Source: Saccharothrix longispora (lineage in GTDB: Bacteria > Actinomycetota > Actinomycetes > Mycobacteriales > Pseudonocardiaceae). Taken from it: a stretch of 64,000 nt of DNA. Positions 11,548 to 20,994 of this stretch are shown here, piece by piece (positions within the stretch are counted from its first letter, which is position 1; every line of letters begins with the position of its first letter). The stretch spans positions 1-64,000 of the forward strand of contig NZ_NSDM01000013.1 in assembly GCF_030852425.1 (NCBI RefSeq). The letters run 5' to 3'. A program made the translations under genes and the position numbers. The notes beneath the pieces were generated by a model, which saw nothing but the letters and a program-made list of their open reading frames with translations, made no database searches and had not been told where the DNA came from.

Positions 11548-12299
11548 GCGGGCTCCCCTCCATCTGAAGTCCGTGCGTCGGCGTCGCCGACCCGGTTCGG
11601 GCCGTCGGCGTGCGCCGGAGCGGTCCTGGGTGTGTTCGGGATGTGCGTCGTGCACACGGCATCGCCGCGGGCGATGGTGGCCAGGCGCTGGACGTGCGTG
11701 CCGAGCAGGTCGGCGAACGCCGCCGTCTCGGTCTCGCACAGCTGCGGGAACTCGGCGGCGACGTGCGCGACCGGGCACAGGTGCTGGCAGAGCTGCTCGC
11801 CCGCTCCCACGTGTCGCGCCGAGGCAGCGTAGCCCTCCCGGGTCAACGCGGCCGCGAGGGCCTTGGCCCGGTCGGCCGCGTCGGGTTGGGCCACGATGGC
11901 CTCCCGGTGCTGGTCCACGAACGCGGTGACGCGGCGCTGCGCGAAGGCCCGTACCGCCTCCTCCCCGCCCTGTTCGGCGAGGAATCGCAGCGCGGCGACG
12001 GCGAGGTCGTCGTAGGCGTGCCCGAAGCGGGACCGCCCCTGCTCGGTCAGCAGGAAGAGCTTGGCCGGGCGCCCCCGGCCGCGCTGGGTGCGCCGGGGCG
12101 CCTCCCTGCTGGTCGCCTCGCCGTCCGCCACCAGCGCGTCGATGTGCCGGCGCACCGCCGTGGGGCTGAGGCCCAGCCGGTCCGCGACCGAGGCCGCGGT
12201 GACGGGGCCCTGCTCCAGCAGCAGCCGGGCGACGGCGTGCCGGGTCCGGCCGTCGTGCCCCGCGGGCACGCCGGTGGAGTCGGTCCCGACGTTTTTCAC
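11544..12299 (-). CDS. sufR: SufR, Fe-S-sensing repressor of the suf operon
   Basis: 251-residue regulator with an N-terminal ArsR/DeoR-like winged helix (about 15-85, including [20 protein letters not shown]). The C-terminal sensor has cysteines C171, C175, C188 and C216, the spacing expected for Fe-S ligands in SufR. When its cluster is lost, SufR releases the operon in known members. It heads the operon and overlaps sufB. GTG 12299 is chosen: 22 upstream residues in frame would run through the promoter and operator. With the -10 so close, the message is probably leaderless. Confidence 0.92.
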
Positions 12300-12312
12300 A
12301 ACACCAGTGTTG
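12299..12312. promoter_or_regulatory. SufR operator CAAC-N6-GTTG
   Basis: The sequence CAACACCAGTGTTG is a perfect inverted repeat (CAACAC-CA-GTGTTG) and matches the CAAC-N6-GTTG site described for cyanobacterial SufR. It spans the -10 element and touches the first base of the sufR start codon, so bound SufR would block its own transcription. Confidence 0.75.
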
Positions 12313-12334
12313 CCTATTTCGGCGACGCTCGCAA
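12306..12334 (-). promoter_or_regulatory. suf operon promoter
   Basis: On the minus strand TTGCGA (12334-12329), 17 bases, then AACACT (12311-12306). Six bases separate the -10 from the GTG at 12299, the arrangement of a leaderless transcript. The -10 is embedded in the SufR operator. Confidence 0.55.
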
Positions 12335-12415
12335 AGATCACCCTGCATCGGGTGACCCGACTCACGCGCCGGGGGCGGTCGCTACCCTTCGGACGTGGCG
12401 GCGGGCGGAGTGGTG

Positions 12416-13978
12416 ATGGCGAACCGGAGCGCGATCGGCGAGGCCGCTCCCCTCGACGCGCCGGAGCAGCGGCAGCTCGACGTGATCCGCCGGTGGGGCA
12501 CGGTCGGGGCGCTGCTGCTGGCCGTGGGCTCGCTGGGCTCGGGCGCGGCGCCGGTGTTCAGCCCGCTGCCGGGCACGCCGGTGCTGGGGCTGTTCCCGCG
12601 GATGCCCAGCGCGTCGATGGCGGTGGCCTGGACGGGCATCTTCCTGATCGTCTCGGCGTGGCTGTGGCTGGGCCGGTTCGCCCGGCCGGGCCGGCCCCGG
12701 CTGATGACCCGCAGCCAGCTCGACCGGACGCTGCTGATGTGGATCACGCCGCTGGTGTTCGTGCTGCCGATGTTCAGCCGGGACGTCTACAGCTACCTGG
12801 CGCAGTCGCAGATCGCGGCCAACGGGCAGGACCCCTACGAGCTGGGGCCGGCCACGGCGCTGGGCGTGGACCACCCGCTGACCACGAACGTGCCCAACAT
12901 CTGGCGCGAGACGCCCGCCCCGTACGGGCCGCTGTTCCTCGCCGCGGGCCGGGTCATCTCCATGGTGACCGGCGACAGCGTGCTGCCCGGCGTCTTCCTG
13001 CACCGGCTGCTGGTGCTGCTGGGCCTGGCGATGATCGTGTGGGCGCTGCCCCGGCTGGCCCGGCGCTTCGGCGTGCCGCCGGTGAGCGCGCTGTGGCTGG
13101 GCGCGGCGAACCCCCTGGTGCTGTTCCACCTGGTCGTCGGCGTGCACAACGAGGGCCTGGCCATCGGCCTGATGCTGGTGGGCCTGGAGCTGGCGCTGCG
13201 GCGCATGCCGACGACGCCGGGCGCGCCGATGACCCGCGACGAGCTGCTGTGGATCGTGCTCGGCACGACCATGATCACGATGGGCGCGGCGGTGAAGATC
13301 CCCGCCGCGCTGGCGCTGGGCTTCCTCGGCGTGATGATCGCCCGCCGGTGGGGCGGCCGGTTCCCCGACCTGCTCAGGGCGGCATTGCTGCTGCTGGTCA
13401 TCTCGGGCGTGGTGATGGTCGGCACCTGCGTCGGCACCGGCCTCGGGTTCGGCTGGGTGCAGACGCTGAACACCGCCGGCACGGTCAAGAGCTGGATGTC
13501 GCCGCCCACCGCGATGGGTTTCACGGGCGGCGGCCTGGGCCTGCTGCTGGGCCTGGGCAACCACACCGAGTCGATGATCGTGCTGATGCGCCTGGTCACG
13601 CAGGGCGTGTCGGTGGTCATCGCGGCGACGCTGCTGTGGAAGGCGTTCCGGGGGCGCATCAAGGCCGTCAACGGCCTGGGCGCGGGCCTGGGCGCGGTGC
13701 TCGTGCTGGGGCCCGTGCTCCAGCCCTGGTACGTGCTGTGGGCGGCGTTGCCGCTGGCCACGGCCGTGCTGGCACGCCGCTTCCGGGTGTTCGCGACCAC
13801 CGCCAGCGCGGTGATCGCGGTGATCCTGCCGCCCACGGGCTCGGCGTTCGACGGCCGCGCCTACATCGTGCCGCAGGCCGTCACCGGCGCCCTGATCGCG
13901 TTCGCGGTGTGCGTGTTCGTGGCCCGCAAGCAGGTGTTCCCGCTGATCAGGAAGGACCCGCTGCCCGGCTCGGCGTGA
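12416..13978 (+). CDS. mptB: MptB-like polyprenol-phosphate mannose alpha-1,6-mannosyltransferase
   Basis: 520-residue GT-C glycosyltransferase with about a dozen membrane helices. It would extend the mannan core of lipomannan/lipoglycan on the outer face of the membrane using polyprenyl-phosphomannose. Seen directly are the early acidic motif MFSRDVYSYLAQSQ (GT-C catalytic loop) and ETPAPYGPLF after it. The mycobacterial mptB also lies next to sufR, supporting the name. ATG 12416 has GGCGGAG 7 bases upstream; GTG 12395 is an in-frame alternative. It diverges from sufR across about 100 bases. Substrate specificity is inferred. Confidence 0.85.
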   Translation: MANRSAIGEAAPLDAPEQRQLDVIRRWGTVGALLLAVGSLGSGAAPVFSPLPGTPVLGLFPRMPSASMAVAWTGIFLIVSAWLWLGRFARPGRPRLMTRSQLDRTLLMWITPLVFVLPMFSRDVYSYLAQSQIAANGQDPYELGPATALGVDHPLTTNVPNIWRETPAPYGPLFLAAGRVISMVTGDSVLPGVFLHRLLVLLGLAMIVWALPRLARRFGVPPVSALWLGAANPLVLFHLVVGVHNEGLAIGLMLVGLELALRRMPTTPGAPMTRDELLWIVLGTTMITMGAAVKIPAALALGFLGVMIARRWGGRFPDLLRAALLLLVISGVVMVGTCVGTGLGFGWVQTLNTAGTVKSWMSPPTAMGFTGGGLGLLLGLGNHTESMIVLMRLVTQGVSVVIAATLLWKAFRGRIKAVNGLGAGLGAVLVLGPVLQPWYVLWAALPLATAVLARRFRVFATTASAVIAVILPPTGSAFDGRAYIVPQAVTGALIAFAVCVFVARKQVFPLIRKDPLPGSA

Positions 13979-14067
13979 CCCGCGCGGGCGTGTAACCCCC
14001 TGCCCCGGCCGGGCGAGGTAGGGGTATCGGTGTCAGGTAGGACGTGGCCTCGGGGGAGGAGCGCGCG

Positions 14068-17000
14068 ATGTCCGACGTGCCGCAGGAGCAGATCCGGTTC
14101 GCGGTGGTGCTCAACGGCGGGGTGAGCCTGGCCGTGTGGATGGGCGGGGTGGTGCTCGAACTCGACCGCCTGACCAGGGGCGACGGCCCCTACGCCGCCC
14201 TGCTCGACATGGTGTGCGGGACGGCGCGCGCCGACGTCATCACCGGCACCTCGGCGGGCGGCATCAACGGCGCCGCGCTGGCGTTGTCGCAGGTCAACGC
14301 CAACGCGCGGGTGGAGCGGCTGCGGGACCTGTGGGCCGAGCAGGGCCGCATGGAGCAACTGCTGCGCACCCCGTTCCGGGGGCAGCCGGTGTCGCTGCTG
14401 CGCGGCGACGAGTTCTTCCTGCCCCGCCTGCACGAGGCGCTGGAGCGGCTGACCGCCGACTTCGAGCCGACCCCGCGCGACGAGCGGCCGGTGGACCTGC
14501 GGATCACCACGACGCTGCTGGCGGGCGTGCCGACGGTCACCCACGACGACCTGGGGCAGACCATGGTGCAGTCCACGCACCAGGGCAGCTTCTCGTTCCG
14601 CCGCGACCCCGGCGAGGGCGACCGGGACGACTTCACCGCCGAGGACCTGCCCGGCCTGGTGGGCCGCATGGCGCTGGCCGCGCGCTCCTCGGCGTCGTTC
14701 CCGTTCGCGTTCGAACCGTCGTTCATCCCGGTCGCGCCCGGCGCCCCGGACGGGGCCAGGCCGAACATGGACGGCGTCGCGTCCTGGTCCAACGGCACCG
14801 ACAACCGGTCGCGCTTCGCCGTGGACGGCGGCGTGCTGGTGAACACCCCCACCCGGGAGGCGCTGGAGGCCATCGACCGGATGCCCGCCGAGGGGCCGGT
14901 GCGGCGGGTGATGCTGCTGGTGTTCCCGCACGCCCCCGAGGCCGTGGTCGAGCCGGTCGCCCCGGTGGACGGCGCGCTGCCCAGCACCGTCGCCACCGGC
15001 GCGAAGCTGCTCGCCGCCCTCACCGGCCAGAGCGGCCGGACCTACGTCGACCGCATCGAGCAGCACAACCGGGACGCGGCGTCGCGGCGCGGCGGGCGCA
15101 ACGCCCTGCTCGACCGGCTGGCCGCCGACGGCCCGGTGGTGGAGAAGCTCTACGCGCTGGCCGGCACCCTGCACGAGCACTACGAGGACGTGCGCATCCG
15201 GCACGCCGCGCGCGACGTGACGACCCGGCAGTTCGAGGTGCCCGGCGCGAACGCCGCAGGCTGGACGTTCGAGCGGGTGCGCGCGGCGGCCGAGGCGGCG
15301 CAGCGGCGGCACCGCGCCCGGCACGGCGGCCTGCCGTACGTGCCCGCCCGACCGCAACCCGCCGCGCTGCCCGCGCACGGCTGGCCGTGGGGCATCACGA
15401 TGGCCGAGCGGCTCGTGTCCGCCGCGATGGACCTGCTCAAGCGCCTGGTGTGGGTGATGCCCGACGCGCAGCGGCTCGCCCTGGCCCGCACCGACCTCTA
15501 CGACGCGCGGACGCGGCTGCGCGCGGCCCGCGCCGAACTCGACGGGCACTGGACCACCGCCACCACCGAGGAGCTGGACCAGGGGTACTGGGAGCTGCGG
15601 GTCCGGCGGTTCGCGGAGAGGATGCTGGACGAGCCCGACGGCATCGGGCAGCGGGTGCGCGAGCAGGTCGACCGGATCGCCCGCGTCCTCGGCGAAGCGC
15701 ACGACACCCTCATCCGGTTCGACGACGACGGGCTGCGCGTCGGTGTGCTGCGGTCGTGGCACCGGCTGCTCACCGACCCGCCCACCGCCGGGGAGACCGC
15801 GGCCGGGCTGACCGGGGACGCGCTGCGGCTGTCGCGGGTGCTGGCGCTGGAGGTGGCGACCACGTGCCTGGCCGACGACACCCGCGGCGGCCTCGACCAG
15901 GCCGTCGAGCTGGTGCAGATCAGCCTCCGGACGCGCAACGCGTTCGCCGAGTACAGCCTCACCCCCGACGACAAGGCCGGCGGCGCGTCCCTGGGCCGGT
16001 TCTCCGGGTTCCTCAAGCGGTCGTGGCGCGTCAACGACTGGATCTGGGGCCGCATGGACGGCGCCACCATGCTGTGCAGGGTCCTGTTCGACCCGAAGCG
16101 GCTGCTGCGCGCCGACCGGCTGCGCGGCGGCGACGGCGACTCCGCCGAACGGGCGTCGCGGCGGGTGGACGAACTGGTGCGCGAGCTGTTCGGCGACTCG
16201 CTGCCCGACGAGCTGGCGCCGTGCGCGGCGCGCGCGAAGACCGCGCTGGCCGCCGTGTACGCCGACCCCGACGGGGACCACCCGCCGACGTGCGCGCCGC
16301 TGGCCGAGCTGGCCGCGTGGGCGCTGCACACCCGCATCGCCTGCGAGGAGCTGCCCGCGCTGCGCGCCGCGATCCTGGCCGACCGGCACGAGGGCGCGGA
16401 CCGGCGCTCGCGCGGCGAGCTGTTCCTGGAGGAGCAGGCCGCGCTGCTGGCGAAGCTGCCCGCGCGCACCGACGCCGAGCGCGTCGAGGTCGGCGTGCGG
16501 GCGCTGGCCGCGTTCGACCGGGCCGGCATCGGGCGCGAACCCCTCGTGCAGGAGGCGAGCAGCGACCAGGTGATCCGCACGGCGGCGACCGCGGCGGCGG
16601 TCGCGATCACCGTGGCCGACAGCGAGAACTCCGGCCTGGGCACGGCGAAACCGCTGACCAGGACGTTGCGCGGGGCGGCGCTGCTGCCGTACTGGACGAT
16701 CACCGGGCTGACCCGCGGCGGGCAGCTCGCCCAGTTCCTCGGGCTGCTCGGGTTCGCCCTCGGCGGCGCGCTGCTGGTGCTGGCCCTGTTCGACCTGCTG
16801 CCGCCGTGGGCGGTGGGCCCGGCGGCGGCGCTGGGGTCGGGCACCCTGCTCGCCGCGTTCGGCTACGCCGCGCTGCGCTCCGGCACCCTGCTGCACGGCC
16901 TGGTGCTGCTGTCGCCGGTGATCCCGCTGGTCACCGTCGCCATCGACCGGGTGCGCGACGAGATGGCCGACGGCAAGGCCGCGGCGCAGGCCACCACCGG

Positions 17001-17730
17001 CATGGTCGCCGTGGGCGGCGTGCTGCTGGTCGTCGTCGCGCTGCTGGTGATCGGCAGCCTGCCCGCGCCCGTCGGCACGCCGCTGGCCGTGCTCTCGAAG
17101 ATCAGGCTCAAGCCCAGGCTGCTGCTGCGGGTGCTGGTGGCGGCCGCGATCGTGGTGGGCGTGTGGGCGTTCGTGCGCTTCCGGCTCTACGACCTGCCGC
17201 CCGCGCTGGTGATCGCCGGCACGGTCGTGGCCGTCGTGTTCGGCGGCGTCACCTCCTACGCGCTGGGCAGCTCGCTGCGCCGGTGGCGGCAGGTCGGCGA
17301 CCGGTGGGAGACCGAGGCCGCCGAACCGCCCGCGTCGGCCACCGCCGGCTGGGCCGCCGTGTACGGGGCCGTACTGCTGGTCGTGGCGGCCGTCGTGCAG
17401 GTGTTCTCGCTGCGGTTCACCGGCTGGGAGGCGGTGCTGGCCACGGCGCTGTCGTTCGGCCTCGTGCTGCTGCTGGTCACCACGTGGTGGGTGCCGCTGC
17501 GGGCGCGCCGCACCATCGCCACGTCCCTGGTGGAGCAGATGTCCGTCGTGGACTTCGACCCGGACGAGGTGGCCGACGCGCTGCTCAAGCGCCTGGAGGG
17601 GCACGGGATGCTGTTCAAGTTCCTGACCGAGCTGGACCCCTCCTCGGGCAGGCCGCGGCTGGGTCCGGCGGGGCACCGGGTCGCGCAGCGCGCCGCCCGC
17701 CTGTCCAGCTCGGGCGTCGACGTGGACTGA
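14068..17730 (+). CDS. Giant patatin-like phospholipase with membrane C-terminus
   Basis: 1220-residue protein. The N-terminal 300 residues form a patatin-type lipid acyl hydrolase: glycine-rich loop NGGVSLAVWMGG, nucleophile S62 in GTSAGGING, and D253 in VDGGVLVN form the expected Ser-Asp dyad. The middle (about 300-860) is helical and unassigned, and residues about 865-1150 hold a string of hydrophobic helices. Architecture resembles the patatin-related/DUF3376 group found in actinomycetes. The ATG at 14068 follows GGGGAGGA by 7 bases; a GTG 24 bases upstream is less likely. It is followed after 73 bases by an unknown gene that may be a partner. The lipid substrate and orientation are unknown. 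Confidence 0.8.
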   Translation: MSDVPQEQIRFAVVLNGGVSLAVWMGGVVLELDRLTRGDGPYAALLDMVCGTARADVITGTSAGGINGAALALSQVNANARVERLRDLWAEQGRMEQLLRTPFRGQPVSLLRGDEFFLPRLHEALERLTADFEPTPRDERPVDLRITTTLLAGVPTVTHDDLGQTMVQSTHQGSFSFRRDPGEGDRDDFTAEDLPGLVGRMALAARSSASFPFAFEPSFIPVAPGAPDGARPNMDGVASWSNGTDNRSRFAVDGGVLVNTPTREALEAIDRMPAEGPVRRVMLLVFPHAPEAVVEPVAPVDGALPSTVATGAKLLAALTGQSGRTYVDRIEQHNRDAASRRGGRNALLDRLAADGPVVEKLYALAGTLHEHYEDVRIRHAARDVTTRQFEVPGANAAGWTFERVRAAAEAAQRRHRARHGGLPYVPARPQPAALPAHGWPWGITMAERLVSAAMDLLKRLVWVMPDAQRLALARTDLYDARTRLRAARAELDGHWTTATTEELDQGYWELRVRRFAERMLDEPDGIGQRVREQVDRIARVLGEAHDTLIRFDDDGLRVGVLRSWHRLLTDPPTAGETAAGLTGDALRLSRVLALEVATTCLADDTRGGLDQAVELVQISLRTRNAFAEYSLTPDDKAGGASLGRFSGFLKRSWRVNDWIWGRMDGATMLCRVLFDPKRLLRADRLRGGDGDSAERASRRVDELVRELFGDSLPDELAPCAARAKTALAAVYADPDGDHPPTCAPLAELAAWALHTRIACEELPALRAAILADRHEGADRRSRGELFLEEQAALLAKLPARTDAERVEVGVRALAAFDRAGIGREPLVQEASSDQVIRTAATAAAVAITVADSENSGLGTAKPLTRTLRGAALLPYWTITGLTRGGQLAQFLGLLGFALGGALLVLALFDLLPPWAVGPAAALGSGTLLAAFGYAALRSGTLLHGLVLLSPVIPLVTVAIDRVRDEMADGKAAAQATTGMVAVGGVLLVVVALLVIGSLPAPVGTPLAVLSKIRLKPRLLLRVLVAAAIVVGVWAFVRFRLYDLPPALVIAGTVVAVVFGGVTSYALGSSLRRWRQVGDRWETEAAEPPASATAGWAAVYGAVLLVVAAVVQVFSLRFTGWEAVLATALSFGLVLLLVTTWWVPLRARRTIATSLVEQMSVVDFDPDEVADALLKRLEGHGMLFKFLTELDPSSGRPRLGPAGHRVAQRAARLSSSGVDVD

Positions 17731-17803
17731 GCGCCGACGTGGGCCGGGCACCGGTGTGGACCGGGCGCGGGGGCGCCGGACCGCTCGGGGAGAATCGCCG
17801 CCC

Positions 17804-18784
17804 GTGACGGTTCTCGCGGTGGCCGAGCGGACGGCAGGCACCTCCGACCCCCGGACGCTCGACGTGTACGGGCGGTCGGTGGTGCGCGACGCCCTGGGCG
17901 TGGACGCGCGCGGCACGGGCGACGGCGTGCGCCTGTGGTCGCTGCTGCTGGCCGGCGCGGCGCGGTTCGGCGAGTCGTTCCCCGGCGCGGTCGCCGAGGT
18001 CCTGCGCACCTCGGGCGACCGCCTCAGGACCCTCGTCCACGACCCGGCCGCGCGGACCGCGCTGGCCGACGCCGACCCGGTCGACGACACCGACCACGCC
18101 CACCACCTGGCGCTGCTCGCGACCGCCGCGGCCGAGGGCGTGGACCTGGCAGACCCCCGCGCGCTGGCCCTGCTCGGCATGGACGACGGCCACACGACGG
18201 ACTTCGCGCTGCGCCTGTGGGGCTGGACCGTGCTGGGCTCCGACCTGTCGGACGGCACCCTCACCCTCACCGCGGCGGTCGAGGAGCGGACACCCCTGTT
18301 CACCGCCCTGGCCGCCGCCGTGCCCCACCACACGCCCGGCGCCGACCGGATCGTCGTGGAGCTCAACGGCGAGCACCGCCTCGCCGGCCCGGTGGAACCG
18401 TGGGCGGCGTTCCACACCCGCTCCCCCGACGCCGACCGCGTGCTCGTCCTGGTCGAACTGCTGGGCACCTGGACGTTCGACGACCAGCCGGCCATGACCC
18501 GCGCGGTGAGCCGCCGCCTGCTGGCCGGCTGGGTGGAGGAAGCGGGCACCCGCGACCCGCGCGCCGCGGTCTCCCGCCTGCGCCGCCTGCGCGAGGCCGC
18601 CGTGCGACTGGGGGACGACGAGCTGGCCGCCGCGATCCGGTCGCGCATCGCCGCGCTGCGCGACCCGGCGTCGATCTCGTTGGAGGACCTGGTGAGGTTG
18701 CGCGAGTGGCGCACCGCCCCGATGCCGGGACCGGAGGCGCTGAGCGACGACCTGCGCTCGCTGAGGACCGCGCGCGGCCTCTGA
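17804..18784 (+). CDS. Hypothetical protein next to the patatin
   Basis: 326 residues, not recognised. It is soluble, without signal peptide or membrane helix, rich in Ala, Asp, Arg and Leu, with strong coding bias. A central block (about 105-215) alternates hydrophobic strands, and the C-terminal third (about 230-305) is helical with many Arg and Glu. GTG 17804 is chosen for GGGGAGA 10 bases upstream. It sits 73 bases after the patatin gene and ends before a terminator hairpin, so the two are probably one transcript. A regulatory or substrate-presenting role for the patatin is only a guess from context. Confidence 0.7.
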   Translation: MTVLAVAERTAGTSDPRTLDVYGRSVVRDALGVDARGTGDGVRLWSLLLAGAARFGESFPGAVAEVLRTSGDRLRTLVHDPAARTALADADPVDDTDHAHHLALLATAAAEGVDLADPRALALLGMDDGHTTDFALRLWGWTVLGSDLSDGTLTLTAAVEERTPLFTALAAAVPHHTPGADRIVVELNGEHRLAGPVEPWAAFHTRSPDADRVLVLVELLGTWTFDDQPAMTRAVSRRLLAGWVEEAGTRDPRAAVSRLRRLREAAVRLGDDELAAAIRSRIAALRDPASISLEDLVRLREWRTAPMPGPEALSDDLRSLRTARGL

Positions 18785-18827
18785 CCGGTGGACCGGGACC
18801 GTCGGTGGTCGCCGGCAGGATGAAGAA

Positions 18828-18855
18828 CAGGGGTCCCCCGGGCGGAGGACCCCTG
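18828..18855. terminator. Bidirectional hairpin terminator
   Basis: Stem CAGGGGTCC / GGACCCCTG (9 bases) with a further imperfect inner stem, between converging genes. The same GGGGTCC/GGACCCC core occurs in the hairpin at 5541. Confidence 0.65.
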
Positions 18856-18888
18856 CACGGCGTTCACCGGTTCCGGCCGGCCGCGCCG

Positions 18889-20994
18889 TCACGCCGCCAG
18901 CGGCTCCCGCGCCACCGCCGGCAGGCCGAGCGCCGTCGCGTACAGCGACTCGAACGTGTCCAGCGTCGTGCCGATGGCGTGCGCCGCGATCAGCTCCCCC
19001 GACGCGGCGCCCATCCGCGCCGTCACCGCCGGGTCCGCCGTCACCGCGCGCAGCCGGTCCGCCAGCCCCCGCACGTCGCCCGGCGTGAACAACCACCCGT
19101 TGCGCCCCGGCCGGCACAGGTGCGGCAGCGCCATCGCGTCCGCCACCACCACCGGCTTGCCCGCCGCCATCGCCTCCATCGTCGCCAGGCTCTGCAGCTC
19201 CGCGATCCCCGGCATGCAGAACACGTCCGCCGCCGCGTACGCGTCCAGCAACTCCTCCTCCGGGACGAACCCCCGGAAGCGGACCCGGTCGGCGATGCCC
19301 AGGTCCCGGGCCAGCAGCTCCCACTCCGCGCGGCACGAGCCGTCACCGACCAGGTCCACCCGCAGGCCCGGCACGAGCGCCGCCGCGCGCAGCAGCTCGT
19401 CCACCCGCTTCTCCTCGTCCAGGCGCCCCACGAACAGCACCGTCGGCCGGTCCGACGACGCCACCCGCCGCCCCCGGTAGCGGTCGATGTCGATCCCGCA
19501 CGACACCGGCACCGCCCGCGCCGGGAAACCGTTGTCGTGCAACAGCTCCACCGCGCGCGGCGTCGGCGCCGTCACCACGTCCGCCACGCCGAACACCCGC
19601 CCCAGGTCCCGCCACGCCCACCGCGACGCCACCCCCCGCAACCACGCCGGCACCCTGGCGTGACCGAACAGGTTCTCCGGCATGAAGTGGTTCGTCGCCA
19701 CCGTCGGGATGCCCGCCGCGACCGCCTGCCGCAGCACGTACCGCCCCACCACGAAGTGCGCCTGCACGTGCACCAGGTCCGGCTCCACCTCCCCCAGCAG
19801 CACCTCCACGTCGCGCCGCACCTCCCACGGCAGGCCGATCCGGAACGTGCGGTGGAACGGCGTCCGGTGCGACCTCAACCGGTGCACCGTGATGCCGTCC
19901 ACGCGCTCCGTGCGGGCCTCCCCCGACGGCGACACGCACACCACGTGCACGTCGTGGCCGCGCCCCGCCAGGCCGGTGGCCAGGCGGTGGGCGAACCGGG
20001 CCGCGCCGTTCACGTCAGGCGGGAACGTCTCCGCGGCGATCACGATCCGCAAGGCGCGTCCGTCGTTCACTGTCGTCTCCGATCTGGTGGTGACTGCTTG
20101 GGTGGCGACCACCTGGGTGGTGCCTGCCTGAACTGGAACCGACTGGGCCGGGACCGACTGGGCCGGGGCTGCCCGACGAGCGGGGAGCGCACGGGGTGCG
20201 CGGGCCAGCGCCACCACGCCACCGACGGCGACGAGGGCGCAGGCGAGTTCGGCCAGGGCCACCGCGCCGCTGGTCCGGGTCGCCTCACCCAGCACCCCCG
20301 CACCCAGGCCCACGGCCACGAGCGGGTCCACCACGGTGAGGCAGGCGACCGCCACGTGCGGCGGTCCACTGGCGTAGGCGTGCTGGATGAACCAACCGCC
20401 GAGGACGAGGGCGACGCCGATGCCCGCCACCGAGAACGCGGTGCTCCACGACACCCCGCCGCGCTGCACGTCCTGCGACACCGCGCGCATGAGCACCGAC
20501 ACGAAGCCGTACGCCACACCGCCGGCCGCGCCGAACCCCAGCGACCGCGCCACCGGCCCCGACGCCAGGACACCCACCAGCCCCGGCACCGCCACCAGGC
20601 CCAGCGCCACCAGCGCCGCCCTCAGCTCGGCCTCCGGGGCCACCACCGTGGCCGTCGCGCTGCCCGCCGCCAGGAACACGAACGCCCCGACACCGGCCGT
20701 GGTCACCACGACGGCGGGCAGCTCGCGCCGCCGACCGTCCAACAGCGCCGTCACCCCGATGGCCACCACGCCCACCGGCTGCACCACGCTCAACGGCGCC
20801 ATCCCCAACGCCGCCGCGTGCACACCGGCCCCCGCGACCAGCAGCACCAGCCCGGACAACCAGCGCGGCCGGCGCACCAGCTCCAGCACCCGCAGCGGCC
20901 CCCCGCCCGCCCGCACCGCCTCGTGCTGCAACCGGGCCGCGAACGCGAAGAACACCGCGCCCACCACCGCCAGCCCCACGGCCAACCACGTCAC
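18889..20994 (-). CDS. Fusion of DMT-type transporter and GT4 glycosyltransferase
   Basis: One uninterrupted 701-codon frame. Residues 1 to about 275 are a drug/metabolite-type transporter with about nine to ten membrane helices, including the MAPLSVVQPVGVVAIGVTAL stretch typical of NIPA-like members. A Gln/Thr/Ser/Pro linker with short repeats (about 275-308) follows. Residues 309-701 are a GT4-type retaining glycosyltransferase with AAETFPPDVNGAARFAHRLA at its start and the E-x7-E region (IAELQSLATMEA) near its end. There is no stop between the parts. A GTG at 20070 with GGAGA 6 bases upstream could also start the glycosyltransferase alone. The GTG at 20994 overlaps the stop of the DUF998-like gene by 4 bases. 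Donor, acceptor and transported substrate are unknown. Confidence 0.78.
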   Translation of the reverse strand: MTWLAVGLAVVGAVFFAFAARLQHEAVRAGGGPLRVLELVRRPRWLSGLVLLVAGAGVHAAALGMAPLSVVQPVGVVAIGVTALLDGRRRELPAVVVTTAGVGAFVFLAAGSATATVVAPEAELRAALVALGLVAVPGLVGVLASGPVARSLGFGAAGGVAYGFVSVLMRAVSQDVQRGGVSWSTAFSVAGIGVALVLGGWFIQHAYASGPPHVAVACLTVVDPLVAVGLGAGVLGEATRTSGAVALAELACALVAVGGVVALARAPRALPARRAAPAQSVPAQSVPVQAGTTQVVATQAVTTRSETTVNDGRALRIVIAAETFPPDVNGAARFAHRLATGLAGRGHDVHVVCVSPSGEARTERVDGITVHRLRSHRTPFHRTFRIGLPWEVRRDVEVLLGEVEPDLVHVQAHFVVGRYVLRQAVAAGIPTVATNHFMPENLFGHARVPAWLRGVASRWAWRDLGRVFGVADVVTAPTPRAVELLHDNGFPARAVPVSCGIDIDRYRGRRVASSDRPTVLFVGRLDEEKRVDELLRAAALVPGLRVDLVGDGSCRAEWELLARDLGIADRVRFRGFVPEEELLDAYAAADVFCMPGIAELQSLATMEAMAAGKPVVVADAMALPHLCRPGRNGWLFTPGDVRGLADRLRAVTADPAVTARMGAASGELIAAHAIGTTLDTFESLYATALGLPAVAREPLAA

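Noticed and set aside
13861-18867. 1668-codon minus-strand open frame opposite the patatin gene
   Set aside because: Composition is Arg/Gly/Pro/His low complexity, a shadow of the GC-rich sense gene, with no recognisable domain.
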